NCBI GenBank assembly: GCA_914767715.1
Contig: OU612068.1
Span: 17,052,001 to 17,116,000 of the forward strand
Length of the DNA stretch: 64,000 nucleotides
Direction: 5' to 3'
Origin: Membranipora membranacea
Taxonomy: Eukaryota > Bryozoa > Gymnolaemata > Cheilostomatida > Membraniporidae
In this document: positions 37,096 through 51,020 of the stretch, one piece after another
Layout: the number at the start of each line of letters is the position of its first letter
Position numbering within the stretch: position 1 is the stretch's first letter
The notes under the pieces: model-generated
Told to the model about the DNA's origin: nothing
Database searches by the model: none
What the model saw: the letters and a program-made list of their open reading frames with translations, nothing else
Made by a program: the position numbers and the translations under genes

Positions 37096-38175
37096 AAGCT
37101 GATACTGCCATCTCATTGGTCAATAAGTTTCTATAGGTGAATTGATAATTTAAACCAACCTTTGCAGGATTGAAAATTAAAACTACTACATGTTCTTCAG
37201 GGAGAAAATGAGATTGCGAAAACTAAAGATCAGAATAAAATTAGGGAACACTACCAACTAGACAAATAAATAACTTAGGAAGACTGACCAAACTCCTTGG
37301 AATAACAACGCATGTTAAATCCTTGGATAAATCCTACTTTTGTAAATATAATGTTTCATATTAAGATATTGACAAGATTTTCACCAGTCATGTGACAGCA
37401 GCTTGGCATAGCACTTATGGGTTCAATCAAACTGGGCCAGGCAAGCGACCAGCAAATGCACTGTCTACTCAGAAAAATATGTTATCATTATAGAGGAAAA
37501 TCTACTTCATCTTTCCAGCGACAACTTGGTAGTAAAACAGACCTACGCACTCTGTTTGCACCAAGCCTTTGGTATTTTGTTCACAAAAATAATTCAGATT
37601 GCGCCACTTTTCCGCTGAAAGTGCCCTGAATGCCAGAAAGTGCGAGGTAGCTGTATGATGAAAGTTACCAGCATCTGTCCCCACTTTGGGTATTACCATA
37701 GACTTAATATTAAGTCTATGGGTAGTACAGTATAAAAAACAATGCTTTTTCGTTCAGTGCACATGTTAGGGTTCAGCGCAGCTTTATCAGAGCTAGCTAG
37801 TACACTGACCGTAAAAACAATGAGAGCCTTATTGCGACATTGCTACACCAAGCTGGTACCGAAGTACTTGAGACCTCTTAGTCGACCTTGGGTCAGTAGA
37901 TGCAGGACATTTGGCCAGGCACGACAGACAAATGAAGCACTGCTTTGTTGCCTTGATAAACTGAATTAAAATGTTTTCTATTGCTAGATGCAGTGTTTAC
38001 TTGTTTCAGCTCCTTCATTGAACAGCGAAAATAGGGACAAAGGTAGGCTCCAAACATCATTATATCAATATGGCCAGGGGGTTCGAATCTTGACCAACGC
38101 ATCAAACCGTGTCAATTTTCACCTATTCATAAACAACGCTTTAATTTTTAAAACAAAAACCTATCAATGTCTTGT
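37096..38175. other. Spacer between the myostatin-type gene and the MNT 3' end
   Basis: No supported gene. It contains a 24-base perfect palindrome at 37697-37720 (CATAGACTTAAT and its complement). A GGTTCGAATC at about 38086 resembles a tRNA B box but has no A box. Confidence 0.5.
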
Positions 38176-38181
38176 TTTATT
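38176..38181 (-). terminator. Candidate MNT poly(A) signal
   Basis: AATAAA on the minus strand, about 350 bases past the MNT stop at 38530. Confidence 0.4.
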
Positions 38182-38529
38182 ACGTTGATAATAAATGCTC
38201 GCTGTAATCGTGCTCATTCACTGTGAAAAAACAATGAGCATTAAAATTGTCACAATCGATTTTAAAAAGCAAAATCTAATATATTTTGCCGAGAGGTAGC
38301 AAAATGATCAAGACATAAAACTCATTTGGAGAATAAATGGATTTTCATACATTTTATATAGTAGATAGACAATTTTATATACAAGTATATACCAACACAG
38401 TCTCGTCATTCAAAAGCAAATAAATACACCAGTAAATATATATAGAGTATTGCAGTAGAAAATTCCTACAAAAATCACTGTGATCAAAGGGTGTGCAATC
38501 TGGCTGGATCAGTTTGATTTTCACTCAAG

Positions 38530-41500
38530 TCACCTTGTCACCTGTGTTGTAGCTATGTGCATGGTTTGGGGAGTGAATTGATTTGATGTTTTCACAACTT
38601 GTAGAGCATTACCGGTGTTGGATGTTGCACCCGTGCCAGGTGGTAGAAGTAAGGTAATACCTTTACCGCCGTTGACAAGCTGGGCTGTAGGGGTTGCTGG
38701 TATTGCAGATGCTTGTACGGATACATTAGGATCCGTAGTTGGTACAGGTTTAGTGGTAAGCTGAACAGGCACATAAGACACAGTACCATCTGGCGCTGTG
38801 GTCGGTAGCATTCCAGTTATAATAGTAGGCTTGGGACCTCTGGCAATGTTCTGTGAGGTGGCGGCAACAGCTATGGCCTGAGCTTGATTCAAGTTAGTAA
38901 TGGGTATTAGCTGAGTAGAGGGACCAGCAGCTGACGACGATATAACCTTATGCTGACCTAACACTGAATGCTGCTGACCAGGGGTCATCAGTGCTGTGGC
39001 AGCATTCAAATTCCCCGTGTGGGTGATTTGAGTTAAAGCACCGGTCGAGGTTACAGAGACCCCCTGACGGAGCTTTGATTGATCTGATGGCGTAATTAAC
39101 AGTAATTGCTTTGGGGCTATTTGCATGTTCGATTGGAGCTCTGTTGCAGGTTTATGAACAAACTGCGGTTGATTGGCCAGGGTTAGAATGGCAGGTTGTT
39201 GCCTGCCGACTTGCTGTGTTTGAGTTATGACCCTTGCTCCGCTGTTCAGGTTCACCGTTATGGGACCACTCATCACTGATTGAGAAGGTACCTGCGTCAC
39301 GACTAGGTTAGTGTTGGGTACAAGCATCGGTGCGCTAATGGCTGTAAGGTTTTTAGGTGATATAGTATTTATACCAGCTTGAGCGACGGCTGTACCAGGC
39401 TTCTTCTGAGTCAGCAGTAATTTCTGTGGTGCCGTACCATGCGCAAGTTTAGCCACTGCCAGCACTGAAATTAAATAGAAAAACACATTTTCAATCACAA
39501 TTGTTTATGACCTGATAGAAGGTTAACTAACCATTGGATTAGTGAGAATTAATTTTCCGGTCTTTGGTACCAGTCCAAGCCACAGTCTCATTTGAAAATT
39601 AATTATCGTGATTTATCACTCCTATAATATTGGACTGTGGTTTTAGTTTTGTCTCACCAATTTCTTCTCGCACATGGCATTGTCATCTGACATGTTTTAG
39701 GCACATTTTATGTCAGCTTGAAATGCTCCCATTGTACCCAGAAGGATAATAATTTCCAGGAAAAGTCATAAATACAGTACGCATTTGGAACTTGTACCTC
39801 ATCTTTTGATACCAGAGCCCTCTAACATTGGCCCCATAAAAATTCAAATTTTGATGACCTAAAGCATCGTCATGAACACTATAAATCTAAGATGGATTTG
39901 AAGATGAGAGAAATTTTCAGATCCTGGTAACCACTGTTCAGTTTCTAGAGTTCCTAGTTGATCTTTTGGACCAGGATATCAACATGAAATGACCATTGGG
40001 TGAAGTAAGAGGCCAAAGGAAACCTTCTTTCCGTGAAGCTTATAAAAACAGTTTATTGCAAAATCATCTGGGATCCTTTCTCAATATCACAGCCAAATTA
40101 CCTCTCGGTCAAAGAATTCCCAGAATTAAAAAGTTATCACTGTTACTTGAATTGAGTCAGAATGGCTAAATTTTTTTGCGAGCATCAAAAAGATTGATCT
40201 ACACAACCTCTCTGTTCCTGGTTAAATAATTCACTAGTGGAGAACAAAAAATGGTTTCACATGCAGAGGTCTTATCTCTAAGTTGTTACTGGTATGTGGC
40301 AGGACATGATATATGTCCACTATTTGATAGCCTTGAGACAATAGATTAAATACGCCCCCGAAAAATTACCTAATGAATGAATTAAACGAGATGTCACTTT
40401 TGATTGGCATCGGATATTACCAAAAAAAAACTATGCATCACCAAGGCTGATAAAAAAATCAGCCACATGTGACAGTTTAGCGGCTTTTTTCATCCCAGAT
40501 GTCAAAAATTTGGCCGGTGCTGATAATGATATGTAACAGTAAACAGACGAAACAATATGTAGCTTTATCGCAGCCAGATATACAATAATACAATATTTTA
40601 GCAGGCTACCTAATTTTCAACTTTAGCAAACAAGTCCCTATTACGATAATAGAGCAATTACATTCTAAATCTTCAATTGATTGCATATCTTGCATACTTT
40701 ACCTCCATTGCAAAGCTATCACTGTTGGCTTGTGTAGAAAATTATCCCAAATATATCACGCTGCAGCGCAGATTTTTGTTGCTACATTAAGAGCAACACA
40801 TACATTCTCAAACGGCAATTACCATCCAAAACTGAACTTTCATGAGCATCCTAAGAGCCATGTTGGCAAGGCCGATCACCATTATCTATCGATGATGAAC
40901 ATTCAAATACAAGTGTTATGCTTTTAGAAGAATAAACAACATTTTTATTACTGTTGTTTACACCACTGAGTTATTCTAACCCTTGGGTTTAAGGTTCAAT
41001 CGTCTGAACCTCTTGCCGCCATTCAAAACTTGAGCCGAGTACATGAGTAGGTATTGGCAGTAAGTTTAGGTATTTTTATGGGTAACTAGGTACTTCAAGT
41101 GAAGACAAACTATTTCGATGGAGCCTTGTGTATTTTGCGAATGATAGTGATGTTTTAGTGCCCTAAGTGCAAGTTATATAAAGAAGAGTAGAACCACATA
41201 AGCAACAAAACAGTAGGGGGCAACAAATCTGAAACCACAAATGAGGAACCATTACGATTCCCATTTTTTTTACAAAATCTCAACAGTCAGATCAAACAAA
41301 TCTGGAATGTGGTTTGATAGCTTTCTAGCCGATTGAAACAAAAATCATAAAATCACCGAAATACTTTTGGTTAGGCTGACTTAACAGTTGGGACACTTTG
41401 CAAAGAAAACTTTGAAGTTTTAGCTGTAAAACGATCAATTTGATAATATCACAATGATTCAAAAGATGACATCTGGATTAAGCTTTAGTTCCGTGTGTTT

Positions 41501-44500
41501 AATTTGGAGAATATTTAGAAAGTATTATTGATATCCATTAGACAAATGCCGGCGATTCTGGTTGCGGTTCACAGGTACTTTTTTTTTGCATGAGTGTTGG
41601 AGGGGGGACCTACTGATATAAATCAGATTACTCTCTCGGCTTTAAATATTTTCAGTCTATAACTCTTACGGATAGATGAAACAAATACTTGCAAGCTTTC
41701 ATCAAACACAGTGCTGAACGGCAAGATACAAAACAGGTGCGATTAAGATGCAGGTGTTTGGTTTGATGGCAATCCCATTTCCGGTCGATCTCTCACCAAT
41801 CTTTAGCTGTTAACTTAATCATATAACAAGCCAGTGCCTCGATGGGCACAAAATCGCTCCCATGTGTTGGTAAGCATGCTTACACTTGCATGCGGCCGCT
41901 GCTGGAGATGTGCATGACAATTAGCGCATGGGATGCGGTCGCATTAACACAAACACATACCTTGTGTCGCCGCAGGACCTTGATGCAGTTTTATCGGTGA
42001 TGCCACTTGCAGTGCTGACTCTCTTGGTGTAATCTGTTGAATAGTAATCCTCTGTTGCTGCGGTGAGGCATGTACCCCAGTGCCTACACTGGCAGAGGGG
42101 TAGACCCTGGTAGGAACTTTCACTTTATGTACTTGCTGATAGGCGCCAGCTTTTATAGCAGCCTGGTGAATCATCTGAATGGCCTGGGCGGGTGCTTGCA
42201 CTGTGACACGTCCTGACGCCAAGTCAGCTGACGATGTAACGACGGCAGCAGATTTCGGCTGGCTGCTGCCAGCTGTATTCGTTACGGGTATGACATTTTG
42301 CTGGGGCGGAACGACTGTCTTAATAACCAGCTGAATCTCTACAAAGTTGGAATCAAGGATCAACAACAACATTTAATACTTTGACTTCATAAGGAATGAT
42401 TAACCTGTTGATGGCATGGAATGTTGTTTATTTCATAGATCTCCACTTATATGTGTCAGATGCTGTCATAATTTAAAATTTAATACCATTGTTTTTTGAC
42501 AAATATTCATAATCATCCAAAACAACCTTGCATTTTGCAAACTCTCAGAGTGTTGAATGACTTTCAGCTGGCACCACGAGTCTACCTATAACCTTACATA
42601 AGGCTTGCCAAATCGAAACAATTAAGAAAAGATTTTGGAATTGATACCTCTCTTTTTTGACACTTGTGTCGAAGTTCCTATCTATGTAATTTAAGTTCCA
42701 AAAAACAAATTATCATTTTTGCAGCTCATCTCATAAATATAGACTCGATAATAATCTAAATGGTGCTGAAAGGCCATCAATAGGAACATGACAGACACAG
42801 GCTTTTTTACAGCCATATTTAGAAGTCTTAATTACCTTTATTACACATTTGAAATCGATAATCATTATCATTATTAATCCGTTTTGCTGAACAGTGATAA
42901 TAATTTGTTCACTCAAGAGAAGGAGCATCTAGGGAGCCGTATGCCCCAATTTTCAAAACGATGCACTGGTTCCCATCACATAGTAATAATGTCCAATCAA
43001 TATTTTTTATAATGCTTTTGAGTGGACCTGGCCATGCATGATCGAGGACATGATGTTTAAGAGTGACAAAATCTGGGTAATCTATTTCTAAACGGCCTTG
43101 ACCAACCGGACATTAACGGTCAGATATTTTGCTCTATTTTCCGCTCACACCTACCTTCGCCGGTAGAAGTCCTGGCTGTTGTCGTGTGTGTATCCATCAT
43201 TGCGGTGAGGGCTTGAGCTTGAGCATTCAAAGTTTCCAGGCTCATTTCGCCACATTCTTCAGAACCACGGCAAAAGAGGAAACAATAAAATCAAAACCTC
43301 ATCGCAACCTGGCCTAATTATGTAGAGTAATAAGATTGAATGAAGAATTGGTTTGTACTCTTAGTAAATGAGGATATCATTGCTGATCAAAAAGCATCGA
43401 GAGTTCACGGTTTGATGTCAAGGAGTAATCACAATAGAGTTCAGGAATCGGTGTGTAGGGTGGAGTTAATCGTTACATTCATTCATGTTCAGAGTAAAAA
43501 ATCAGACCACATAATTGGACCAGGAGTGGTAGACCGCAGTTCTGGTGCAGCTCTCCCATGACAGGAAGAATTACCACAACAAAATACACATAACAATTTA
43601 ATGGTGTTAACCAATGCAATAATAAACCTAGAAACTAATCGATTCTGGGAAATAACAAAGGTGAGGACGACGGGTACAAGTTGTCTTTCCTATGTTACAG
43701 GGTCAGATAACCATACAGAGTGTTCTTGGTCAGTGCGCAGGTTTCAGATAATTTAAGTCACTTATTCAGCAATGATAGGTGTGTGCTGTATGTATTCTAT
43801 TTGTTTACCTGATGCGGTGCTAGTCGAGTTAGTGCTTGTTTTGCTTCTTTCTATCCAATCCTCGATATTATACTCTACGCCTTTTTCCTCCAGGTCCTTC
43901 CTGGAAATTCAAATTTAAATATCTTATGCAATATTTGACAGGCAATGCTGTAATATAGTAATATACGGATTACTGACATTAACGATTTGCACATTATCGA
44001 GACAGCGGAATTGAACTTTGATCGCCAAATGTTTATTTACAAACAAATCACTTGTAAAATTTGAACCATGACTGGTAGATCACTTAATTTTAGTTAAAAC
44101 TATAATATTCCTATCAAGCAGTCGTAGGGAGAGTGCCGGCCTGTACCAAATTCATGTATTAGCATGTGGGACCATTATGTCTGGACTGGTCTTCGGCTTC
44201 ACACCCATCCCATCAATCAACATCAGGAACCACCAAGCAATTACAAACTTGAAATTTATTATCATTCAAGCTAACACTAGGTTTTAAGGAGGGGCTCTTC
44301 AGCATTTTGTCCAGGCAAATATTTTTGAAGTGATCTGTCTAGCATACCTAGGTATAGACATTTCCGCAAGTGAAATTGGCATTCCAGGCTGACACCATGT
44401 CAGAAAGGCATTATTGAAAGAGAAATTTAGGCGAACCCGCAGCAGGTGATGTGTATTATTCTTATCGATATTACTTGCGTAAATACATACACGTGGGTTG

Positions 44501-47500
44501 ATTCATTCATTGGTGTCAATCTTGAATTTGTGAAGAATGAATTTGACACTAACATGTAGCCTATAACAAAAGCTGGCAGGTGCTTCTTTATCTTGGCCAT
44601 CTCTAGAAAGTGTTAAATTTAGGGTTTGACAATCCTCAATATCTTCAAAAAAATCTAAGGATACTATTGATTACAAGTATCAACAAAGCTTGATAAATTG
44701 CTGATTTGTGGCCATAGACACATATTTCAGCTTTTATTTATTACCTAAGCATGTTGATCTGCGCCTGTCTTGTGTTCTTAAGTCGATGCATTCTACGCTT
44801 CTCCGTCTCTAGCTCTCTCTGATGCACATTCAGTTGCTAAAAGAAAAATTAAAAGCATGGTTAGAATCATATTAAAACCAAATCACAGTTACAATTAAAT
44901 TCAAATGTCATCCATACTAATCTTATCCTGTATATCAACATTTATACTATACAGAAGATACTCTTTTGTCAGGATCGATATGGATGGCTCTCTTGTATTT
45001 TAGAAGGGCAGCATGCGCAAGTGTTTTATTTGTGTGACTTACATTACAATATTTCACATCAGTATACAGGTTTTTTTTCTGCTATGAGTAATGTAAGTTT
45101 TTTCTCCCGTCATCATGACAATGAAGACGGTACCAATGTGGTCTTGAGCATTTTCCTCCATTTTTTTTGTAGAAAAACACGGCTTTTGCGGCTAGTTCTT
45201 AGAATTTCCCTGTTTGTTTTCCGTGGGAGTAGTTTAATGCCTTCCTCCACATGCCATTAGAGATAACCTTCAGAAAGGCTGTGATTATCCTTCACCGACT
45301 TTATCCGCCATATTTCAGGATTAGTTTTTTTGATGATGTTGGGGTGAGGGTTCAAATTTTTGCGGGCCAGTTTTAATTTGATGGATTCAACCATGGCGCA
45401 TTCCCTAATTGGTCCAATTTCAACGCTCGATGGGTTCACAAACTATGTGGTTACCTTTCATCTTCAGCCTAGATTATGAACCCAAAAGTGCTCCAGGACT
45501 GCTTTTTCCACAACTATGATTGATAAGAGCTGAACACACAGACCGGCACTGGTGGTCGCAGGAGTTACCACATCAATAGACATGTTCAATCTTCTACAGG
45601 CCAAGATTTTAAGTACCTCGTTCCAAATTCAAAATAATTTGCGATGGTTGTCTTTTTTTTTGTTAGAAACATGTTCCACTTATGGGCCATTTTCTATAGG
45701 AAGCTGATACTAAAAATTTAATATTGATTGCTAATCCGGGATCATTTTTTGCGTCAGCTGGTCTGTATGTCATCTAAAATTCCAATGGAAAATTTCGGTA
45801 AAAATTCACAATTGTAAGCCTCCCAAAACTTATATATCTCATAACTTTCATCCTACATAAAAGTACACCCACCTGTGCAGCAATTATTATTATTCATAGC
45901 ACAATTACATAAAAAACCGATCAAATGGACTAATTTCCCTAATCCCTACACAACAACAAAAATATTGCATAGACAGAATAATTATTATAATCATTAGTAT
46001 TTGACCCATGTCTACAGCAGCTAGGCTAGTTTAGCTCGATTCTAGTATGGCTCAGGAAACTCGTTTCCTTATTTTTAGACCAAATAGTAATTAGCCACTG
46101 AACGTGCCGGTAGTGATATTGGTCAATCTAAATAATGTTCTCAAATTGAAATTAGCCATTGACTTCAATCATGAACTTTTTCTCATTCTGATTTGAGGCC
46201 TAGAAACCAATACCTTAACCATTACTGATCAACTGCAATTACTGTTATTACTCTCAAGAGTGTCAATTAAATAACGTCTTTTTAAAGTACTGTCATACTA
46301 TTTTAGGGTGATAGAACTCCCTAGGTATTAGATAGTACTAACTACTATGCCCGAGTTTTGTGGTCGTGTTTGGCTACGTAGTACAGTTCCAATAGTCGAC
46401 AAAATCTTCACAACAGGCCTTAATTTTGAATGTACAAGGTATTTCCTGATTTCAACAGTATACTAATTGGCTATTGAAGTTCATACTGGAATTCTCATTA
46501 TATCTTAGTAGTTTATATGACCCTGGGATATACCCCCTTGTGAACAGAGCCTACGATACCAAGCATACTTAGGATTGTATTTCCTAATCGAAAGTTGTCT
46601 TTGGTTGTATTGGATTCTGTTGCATTGAAATACAGCGCACCTTTCCCCTCGGTGGTGGATAATTCACATTGGAAACGGTGTTGGAGAGCTGTAACACAGT
46701 AGTTGGCGCCATTAACGCATTATATAGATTTTTTTAGGAGCGCCTTGGCGCCCTAAAACCATTAATTTTTAATAAATTGAGATCATACGAACACCTGTCT
46801 CCAATAATTATTTATCGAAACGTAAAAATTTATATGAAAACACATTTTTTCAATTAAGCTTGTAAAAAAGCCAAAATCTTGCAGGGGACTACAATCTGCG
46901 ATGCGAACGAGTCAATTTGAATAGCTTTATAAAGTCTCTTCTCAATGGATCCTTGATCATTTATAGCAGCATTAATTATTCCAATAAAAGGGCAATAAAT
47001 GAATAAACCATTTGTTTGATGAACACTATTTTTGGTCCAGGGGAAAGATTCCATCCTTTCAAAAACAATAACCCATTTCTTAAATCCTTATGATGATAAC
47101 CAAAATCCTGTTATGAGTAATTTAATCGATTAATTGGAGTGTACATATGGCATCTCGTCCAAAGATTTATGTTATCAACAAACCATAATAATTTACTTCA
47201 AGATGAAGGCTTGTTGAAAATGAGAGTACCATGTGAGGAATGGCCATCATGCACACACTGTAACTAGGGTCCATCTGGACAAAGGCCTATCAACAAACAC
47301 GCCCAGTTATTCAATTAACAGTTCAAAGTAACAGAGCCCAATAAAGTGTTGAAATATCTCTGGTGGACATCAAGCATCAAGGACTAGTTTCAGTTTGACC
47401 TGGGAAAAACTAACAACAGTTTGAGCGTAGTATGGTATCTGTATATTACTGTGGTCAGTCAATGTTTATTTTATCTTGACCTTCTGGTACAAGGTGGGGA

Positions 47501-50408
47501 GACCAAGAAAACCCCTCATTAACAGACCATGAAGCCATTTCTCAGCATCACACTTACGTCAATGAGTCGCAGGGCACTTCTCAATGTTGCCAGATTGGAG
47601 CTACGTCTCTCGTCAGGCATCGGTAACTCTCCTCTCAGCTCCTCAAAACATTCCTTCAGATGAGCACGCCTACATCAGATCACAATTATGAGCATGCAAA
47701 AAAGACTCTAATCTAACATAATCTGTAAGTTTGCTTAATTGTATGAATAAGCATTTTGTTTTCTGAATTTTTTAGGTATCGCACGGTTCAGTTATGAATT
47801 GTCCCCTCACTGACCTTCATGTAATTGGAGAGGACAACTCTAGTTTATACAAATTTTGTACAATGGTCACATCAGGGAGGGTGGGTATACCCAATCCTCC
47901 CTGGCCACATGGATCTACCAAAGAACCTTGGTCATCAAACAATATATTGTCAATTTGGCTCAGCTAACTCTTTGTGTATGGTGTTGGCTCATTCATTTAG
48001 GTGAACAAAATAATTGTGTTGAATACAGCGGGGACTAACATACTTTGGGGCCAGATGTTTGTGTGGTGATCTGTATACAATGGGGGACTGAAATTGTGTT
48101 ATTCGACAGGGCAAGATTCAATGTTTAAAGTCTTCAGTACTTACCGATTCTTTTCCAGCTTATTGTGTGTCTCTCTGGTACCGATACTGAAAAACAAGAA
48201 TTATGCCGCATTAAATTAGATTACTTTATCATAATCTAAGTCTGACATTTAAGCCAGAAGTAATGGAAGAAACCGTTCATAGAAAAAGGAGAACACTACT
48301 CCGAATTGAGAGACATCAGACTGTACAAAGCAGATGTATGAGGAGCTAAGACACAGACTGATGTGTATCAATATGTATGATTTGTTGTGGAACCTAAGTC
48401 AGATGTTCTGGTTTCAGCAACCATTCATTACATCAGGGTTCCCGCTGTGGATCCAGCCATTTCAATTATGAAACAGCAGTTCTATAGGAGCAACGCTGGC
48501 ATATTGAGATGAGGGATGCTTTTCACACGATTCATGACCCTCAACTTTTTTTTTATCACTAATTGACCGGCGTGTCATGTCTTCAATACTCACTTTTTCT
48601 TAATCTCCTTGAAGGTAATGTGCCTTGGTCTAGCTTGTGACTGTTCTCCTTGAAGAAACATGGCCATTTCTGGTATATCCAGATGGTCTTCTCCGTCGAC
48701 ATCTTCATCCGCCTGAATGATCGTGATGGTCCCAGGCTCCTCGACAGGCACTTTACTATGGCTGGCTACAGAAGCTGAGACTGCTTTAGCACTTGAAGAT
48801 TTGGAAGCAGGAGATTTACCTTTTTTCTGTTTGATTATACTGTATGGCTTGAACTTCTCAGCCTTTCTCGACGTTCTTGTGGCTAAAGTAAGATGGGAAC
48901 AATGTTACAAAGTGCATGCATACATATCGGCATACATAGGAAGATTTAAGATTTTGATATCTCAGTGTACAATCCCAGAAAATGTTATTGTATTTATTTG
49001 TTATACACTGATGCGAATATGAGATCTAGTTTTAACAAACTTTGTGCGTCGGTGAGCAAGGCAAAGCTTGTCAACTCTTTACATAAACTCTCGAAGTAAA
49101 GAGTTATGCCATAAACAGAAACAGTTTCACGGAAGCTGAGAATGTACTTTACTTTCCGCGTTACAAAATAATAACGATTCTGTATAAATCTAGCAATAGG
49201 TAAGTAAACAGGAACACGGACACCATAAAGTAATCAGGATTTTGAGGGGACAACTCCCTTCTCAACATGCTCAAGCTGACAAGCTTTGCCCTCATCAGAC
49301 ACACTGCTGCTTTATACGACCACATAACTGTGTGCAACTTGTAAGCTCTTTGGGCGGCACTACTAGCCGTATCTCTAAAAATAGCTGCTGTGATATGGTT
49401 CTAATGAAACTGATTTGTTGCGCGTCCAAAGATGAGAGAATTAGATTAGTGGGACTAACAGAATAATCAAATGATTTGGCACATATTGTGTTTGGGGCTC
49501 TCATAGTGCATTAGATTGTATCAGAAGCTGTAATGAGGGAGCTCAGTTTGATGACCGTTCAAGTCCCGTGGGACTTACCACTGCTTCTTCTTACCCACAT
49601 ATTATCAACCTCATAATCATGAATCTAAGCTGCGTGGAAATTTATCATCATATCGACATCTAGGATGTGTTCTACCATAAAATATTTAAATATTGCATAG
49701 GGGTCTTCGAGACCTCTGGACATCAACCACCTGTTCTCTGGTGAGTATTATTGTCTCATATCACTACCATCACCGCACAGTTATCACAACAAATTGGTTT
49801 TATTGATCACAGTATTTGAGTAATGAGAAAGCGAGTTTTGATTTCAATCCTTTTCTGATCTATATCAGTTTGGAAACCGGAATGATTTGAAAACGAAAAA
49901 AACTCGCCATCAATTCTGACAGTGTTGTCTGTTGTATAGAAGGACCTCCCCATTCCCCTGACGAAGAAACGGGCAGGTATATTGACATATCATTATATTC
50001 CTTGCTGTGATCATTTAAAAGTCTTTCAATGGATGTAGTTTCATATTTTCACTGTTTCAGAGATCAGATGGCAGTTTAAATAGTTACCATCCATGTGCTA
50101 GCCATGCCGGAGCACTGAGCTACATCCGGGTTTTCCAACCCATCACAAACCCGCATTTCTCCTGAAATTACTACGCACCAACTTAACTTTTCCTGAAATA
50201 AGGTTAGTAAGTAGCAGTTAGTAGGAAACACTCTGCTTGCCAATTTCACTCACTTGTAAGTATCTTCTCACAGCAAAGTTACCATCAGGGTTAAAAATGG
50301 AGTGAAAACTGGCCAAAACAAGTTCTGAAACTTACCACGTGATGATTTCTTTCCTGTCTTCGACCATTCCAAAAATTCAGCTGCCTCCAGCAGAGTTTCC
50401 AAGCTCAT
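38530..50408 (-). CDS. MNT: MAX-binding bHLH-zip transcriptional repressor MNT
   Basis: Nuclear repressor that pairs with MAX on CACGTG E-boxes, recruits SIN3 and opposes MYC. Nine exons: 50408-50336, 48882-48594, 48186-48145, 47669-47558, 44836-44745, 43900-43809, 43256-43155, 42338-41961, 39464-38530; 704 residues (human 582). Residues 1-15, MSLETLLEAAEFLEW, are the SIN3-interaction helix (human MSIETLLEAARFLEW). The basic region at about 125-136, TRETHNKLEKNRR, carries the H, E and R contacts of E-box readers; the helix-loop-helix runs to about 172 and a zipper to about 215. Next comes a STSTASECGE stretch like human STSTASEGE. The rest is a long Q/T/S/A/V-rich C-terminus with no fold visible. 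All eight junctions keep frame. The last exon (311 codons) is recognised only by continuity. Head-to-head with PCLAF. Confidence 0.93.
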
Positions 50409-51020
50409 TTTGACAAATCTGGACTCACTAGTATCACGCAAATATGTTCTGAGGTGAGCCTACGCACCCTGCAAGGACAATGCTCACGTAAGCAACAGAT
50501 GAAGTGTAAAAATTATTTCTAAAAAGTTCAAAATTTATCCCTCCTTCTCAGCTGCCACCTGTGGCACGTGTAAATGATCATCGTGGTCCTACTTTAGGAC
50601 CAATCAGAAACCATGAAAACAACTGTATCAGGCTCACGTGACAATGTTGTTTGGCTGTTGAAAAGAGGCTGAATAATCCTCCCTGTCAAGTGAGAAATTG
50701 TCATAATACAATTCAAATTCCACTGATTAGTGTTTATAGTGTATCCATTACAATTTTTAATACCTCAATAAATAAGGCTCTCAAGCCTCAGCCTTACTAG
50801 ATGAGCAAAATATTGTGTTAATTAGCAATATTTGATAACTGAGCAGAAAAAGCAGATTTGTAACAAAATAAAGAATGACTCGTTGTAAAAGCGGGTAATT
50901 CTAGGTAGGTAGTGAGAAAGAAGTTTTTAAGCAAATAAGAGATTATAGTAAAATCGATTCAATTAACCATTACTTCAATTACAGGGACATTCCAGACAAA
51001 TAATACAGCTTAGGTGAAGA
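50409..51020. promoter_or_regulatory. Divergent MNT/PCLAF promoter with E-boxes and CCAAT box
   Basis: Only 612 bases separate the MNT and PCLAF start codons. The gap contains CACGTG at 50565-50570 and 50635-50640 and a CCAAT box at 50600-50604. A third CACGTG (50336-50341) overlaps the last base of MNT exon 1 and its splice donor. No TATA box is evident near either start. MNT/MAX and MYC/MAX bind exactly this site, so self-regulation is plausible (inference). Confidence 0.65.

Noticed and set aside
37697-37720. 24-base perfect palindrome
   Set aside because: Real but isolated; no flanking duplication, gene or repeat partner to give it meaning.
38060-38110. tRNA-like B box (GGTTCGAATC)
   Set aside because: No A box or foldable arms at the right distance.
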